DNA of 64,000 bases from Dipylidium caninum. Lineage: Eukaryota; Platyhelminthes; Cestoda; Cyclophyllidea; Dipylidiidae. The position numbers and the translations under genes were made by a program. Where the stretch lies: the NCBI GenBank assembly GCA_017562135.1, contig QEYB01000388.1, positions 310,001 through 374,000 on the forward strand, read 5' to 3'. This document shows, one piece after another, positions 62,101 through 64,000 of this stretch. Below the pieces are notes generated by a model that was not told the DNA's origin, searched no databases, and worked only from the letters and a program-made list of their open reading frames with translations. Every line of letters starts with the position of its first letter. Positions within the stretch are counted from its first letter, which is position 1.

Positions 62101-64000
62101 TCTCACATTCAGATTTTTTTCCCGAGTATTTTGACAGCAGCAGAGTGAAGCTGCAAGTGTCTGCGAAGTCAGCTCATTTTCACACTCACGTGGACGATGA
62201 TGGGTTTGTCGTCGAGTATTTAATGCAGCAAAGATTGACAGTACCTCAATCGTGCCTTACGGGTGTTTTGAGGCCTCACCGCCCCCCGATTTTTCCAGTT
62301 TCTCTTAGGTGGAAGGTTCTGCGATTTTAATACGGAACCAAACTCAGTGGCATTGTAGGATTTAATTACTCATCGCGAACTACCTCATTTCGTGCGGCAA
62401 GAGGTTTGACTTTTCATGTGGTATAAATCATTTGTGTCAAATTTTATTATCCAGGGTGTTTTGATTCCCTCCGTTCCAAGTAAATTCGTGTTTCTGAGTG
62501 TAATACCACCTTCCAAGGGGACTTTCACTTAGTCTCGTCTTCGTTCTTGATTTCGGCTCCTTTGTTACAATGAGGTCAAACGTAGAAATTCCTTTATAAC
62601 TATAACAAAACCCCATCGAACGCCCATTTCACCTCATTTAACAGCCTCGAGTGGCCGTAAAATCAGCGATGCTCAGCCTGCGTAGGAGGGGCGCTGACTG
62701 CTTGCCTCTTGATATCGACGGAAGCTCGGAGAGACCGCTATTGATAAACGAAACAATTCTCTTTCCATTTTAGGACATGTTAGATAGAAGACAGGCGAAT
62801 ATGTTAGCCTACTTGAATCATGGGGAAGTTTGCGTCTAAGCAACCTGAAGTGAATAGCAAAGGTCTCAGGCTCGAGGAAGGAGGACGTGGCATATCATTC
62901 GAGGAGCCACCTTTTACCTGGACTCAACATATGGTTTAGTTTTTACGCGCTCTCTGATAAAGGTTAATAAGCCTCCCTCTTGCATGGCTAGAAGCCCTCA
63001 CTATTCAATACCCACAGGGACAGAGAACTCAAAACCTTCTTCAACGCTGCTTTGCCACGGTTCCTAAAAACAGTAGCCACATTTTCAAATTTTCAAAAGT
63101 AGGAGATATCGTCGTTCTAGTGATTTAGTCAGTCTTCTCTCTGACATGTAAGGAAGAATTTAGGGATCGCGATGTTATTGCGAATGTAAATACTTTAATA
63201 ATGAGGACAGGTTTCCGAGAGACCCTGCACCCTCTTTCCCTCCCTCCGTTCCTCCCTTCCTCCGGCCATTGGTTTGGGAGAGCGAACTTTGTCTTGTCAT
63301 TACCACGTCAACTCAACCCTGTGTATTAACTAAGCCCAATTTTGGGTTTTTCGAATGCGATAGGCTCTACTGACTGGGGAAGGATTATGCTCCAGGGCCT
63401 AGTAACTCAAGCACCTCCACTATATCCCATTCAAAATGCTTCGCCGTGTGAAATGTTGCTTAACAGAAGCCGAATTGCATGCCAAAATTAGTAGCGTTGA
63501 TTGGCAACTAGATCAGGCACTTTAACCGACCGCCGCCAACTCTGCTGTTTGGCCGATAACAGCAAACAGACAGGTCGCAATCGCATGAGAAGAGAGGAAA
63601 GTTAATGGGAAGAATTACTTGTATCCCATTCAATTCCTCCTCTTAATTTATCCCCTCGGCTCAAAGTACATCGTGGGTGTACTTTAATGTCTGTCGGAGA
63701 CAGGGTTCCTCTCCACACCCTACTCTACCACAATGAGAGCCAACAATTCCGGAAGTATGTAACTCCAGTCACGTGAAGGTCAACTCTGTCCCACAGACGA
63801 ATCTGACAGCCGAGAGTTCTACTCTCGATGGAGGATTGTAAGGTGGATGACCTTAGACATCTGATATCATAAGAGAATAGTAGGCTATTCACCCCGTACT
63901 TGCTCACTTACTCAAAAAAGCAGACCTACGTGGCTATTATTTCCATGCAAGTAGTTTTAGCACACGAAGCCTCGACGATGATTGATCAGTGACGCCTTTT
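59150..64000. other. Kv2 upstream region and right flank
   Basis: 4.85 kb with no host exon recognised. It contains the mariner fragment at 60.8-61.2 kb. An open frame at 62016-62330 (plus) has no family signature. Untranslated Kv2 5' exons and promoter may lie in the first few kb. TCCCTCCCTCC-type tracts occur near 63230-63260. Confidence 0.4.
60802..61180 (+). mobile_element. Relic of a mariner (Tc1/mariner) transposase gene
   Basis: The frame 60802-61089 keeps the DNA-binding half of a mariner transposase: HKWFNKSKNGRRNLENFEQEG, then PRQPNRELILRTNCSLSKIW and DHLHGVAKVIRRGI, then PELTETALYHRHTI in place of the usual WVPHELTE motif. A stop follows at 61089. The next 90 nt read ESPLS, stop, CETDP in frame, a decayed match to the segment before the first catalytic Asp. 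No intact catalytic domain or terminal inverted repeats were seen, so the copy is dead. It lies upstream of the Kv2 gene, in the opposite direction. Confidence 0.7.

Noticed and set aside
62016..62330. 104-codon plus-strand open frame near the right edge
   Set aside because: No recognisable motif, no splice partners and ordinary composition for non-coding DNA here.

Overview
The window is nuclear DNA from an animal, most likely a parasitic flatworm and perhaps a cestode. The genes are split into many GT-AG exons, and several introns are only 31-40 nt long, a size class well known from flatworm genomes. Introns and intergenic DNA make up most of the sequence. The organism assignment is inference; I could not search a database. 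No prokaryotic operon, CRISPR array, rRNA gene or confident tRNA was seen.

Layout from left to right:
(1) 1-5.3 kb, minus strand: a USP16/USP45-type ubiquitin protease that runs off the left edge.
(2) 7.7-9.7 kb, plus: a divergent actin-related protein in two exons.
(3) 11.1-12.1 kb, minus: a MIS12 kinetochore subunit built from six small exons, none of which shows up as a long open frame.
(4) 13.7-27.6 kb, plus: a myosin VI with a complete motor but a very short tail.
(5) 28.3-32.7 kb, plus: a small membrane-anchored SRPBCC/START-like protein with an apparent 1-nt frameshift.
(6) 33.6-34.4 kb, minus: a tentative small charged protein.
(7) 34.65-36.3 kb, plus: a 205-residue hydrophobic protein, possibly promethin/LDAF1-like.
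(8) 37.9-44.3 kb, plus: ABCB7, the mitochondrial ABC half-transporter.
(9) 44.35-48.5 kb, minus: NAE1, the regulatory subunit of the NEDD8-activating enzyme.
(10) 51.1-59.15 kb, minus: a Shab/Kv2 voltage-gated potassium channel.
(11) 60.8-61.2 kb, plus: a decayed mariner transposase fragment.

The genes are housekeeping or neuromuscular genes with no shared pathway, as expected of a random metazoan interval. Two share the ubiquitin/NEDD8 theme (USP16/45-like and NAE1) and two are cytoskeletal (the actin-like gene and myosin VI), but nothing shows that they are co-regulated. Neighbours meet tail to tail (ABCB7/NAE1 stops 91 bp apart; the SRPBCC gene and the small charged gene) or head to head (MIS12/MYO6; the small charged gene and the promethin-like gene). 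I rebuilt exon joins by hand from reading phase, splice consensus and remembered family motifs. Most joins hold phase exactly; uncertain ones are marked.

I found no clear undescribed multi-gene system. The points most worth a second look are the myosin VI without a helical lever extension or cargo-binding domain, the actin-like protein without a DNase-I loop, the 31-40 nt introns, a GC-AG intron in the protease, the Kv2 channel with a 250-residue N-terminal extension, and two places where conserved protein sequence sits in the wrong frame.
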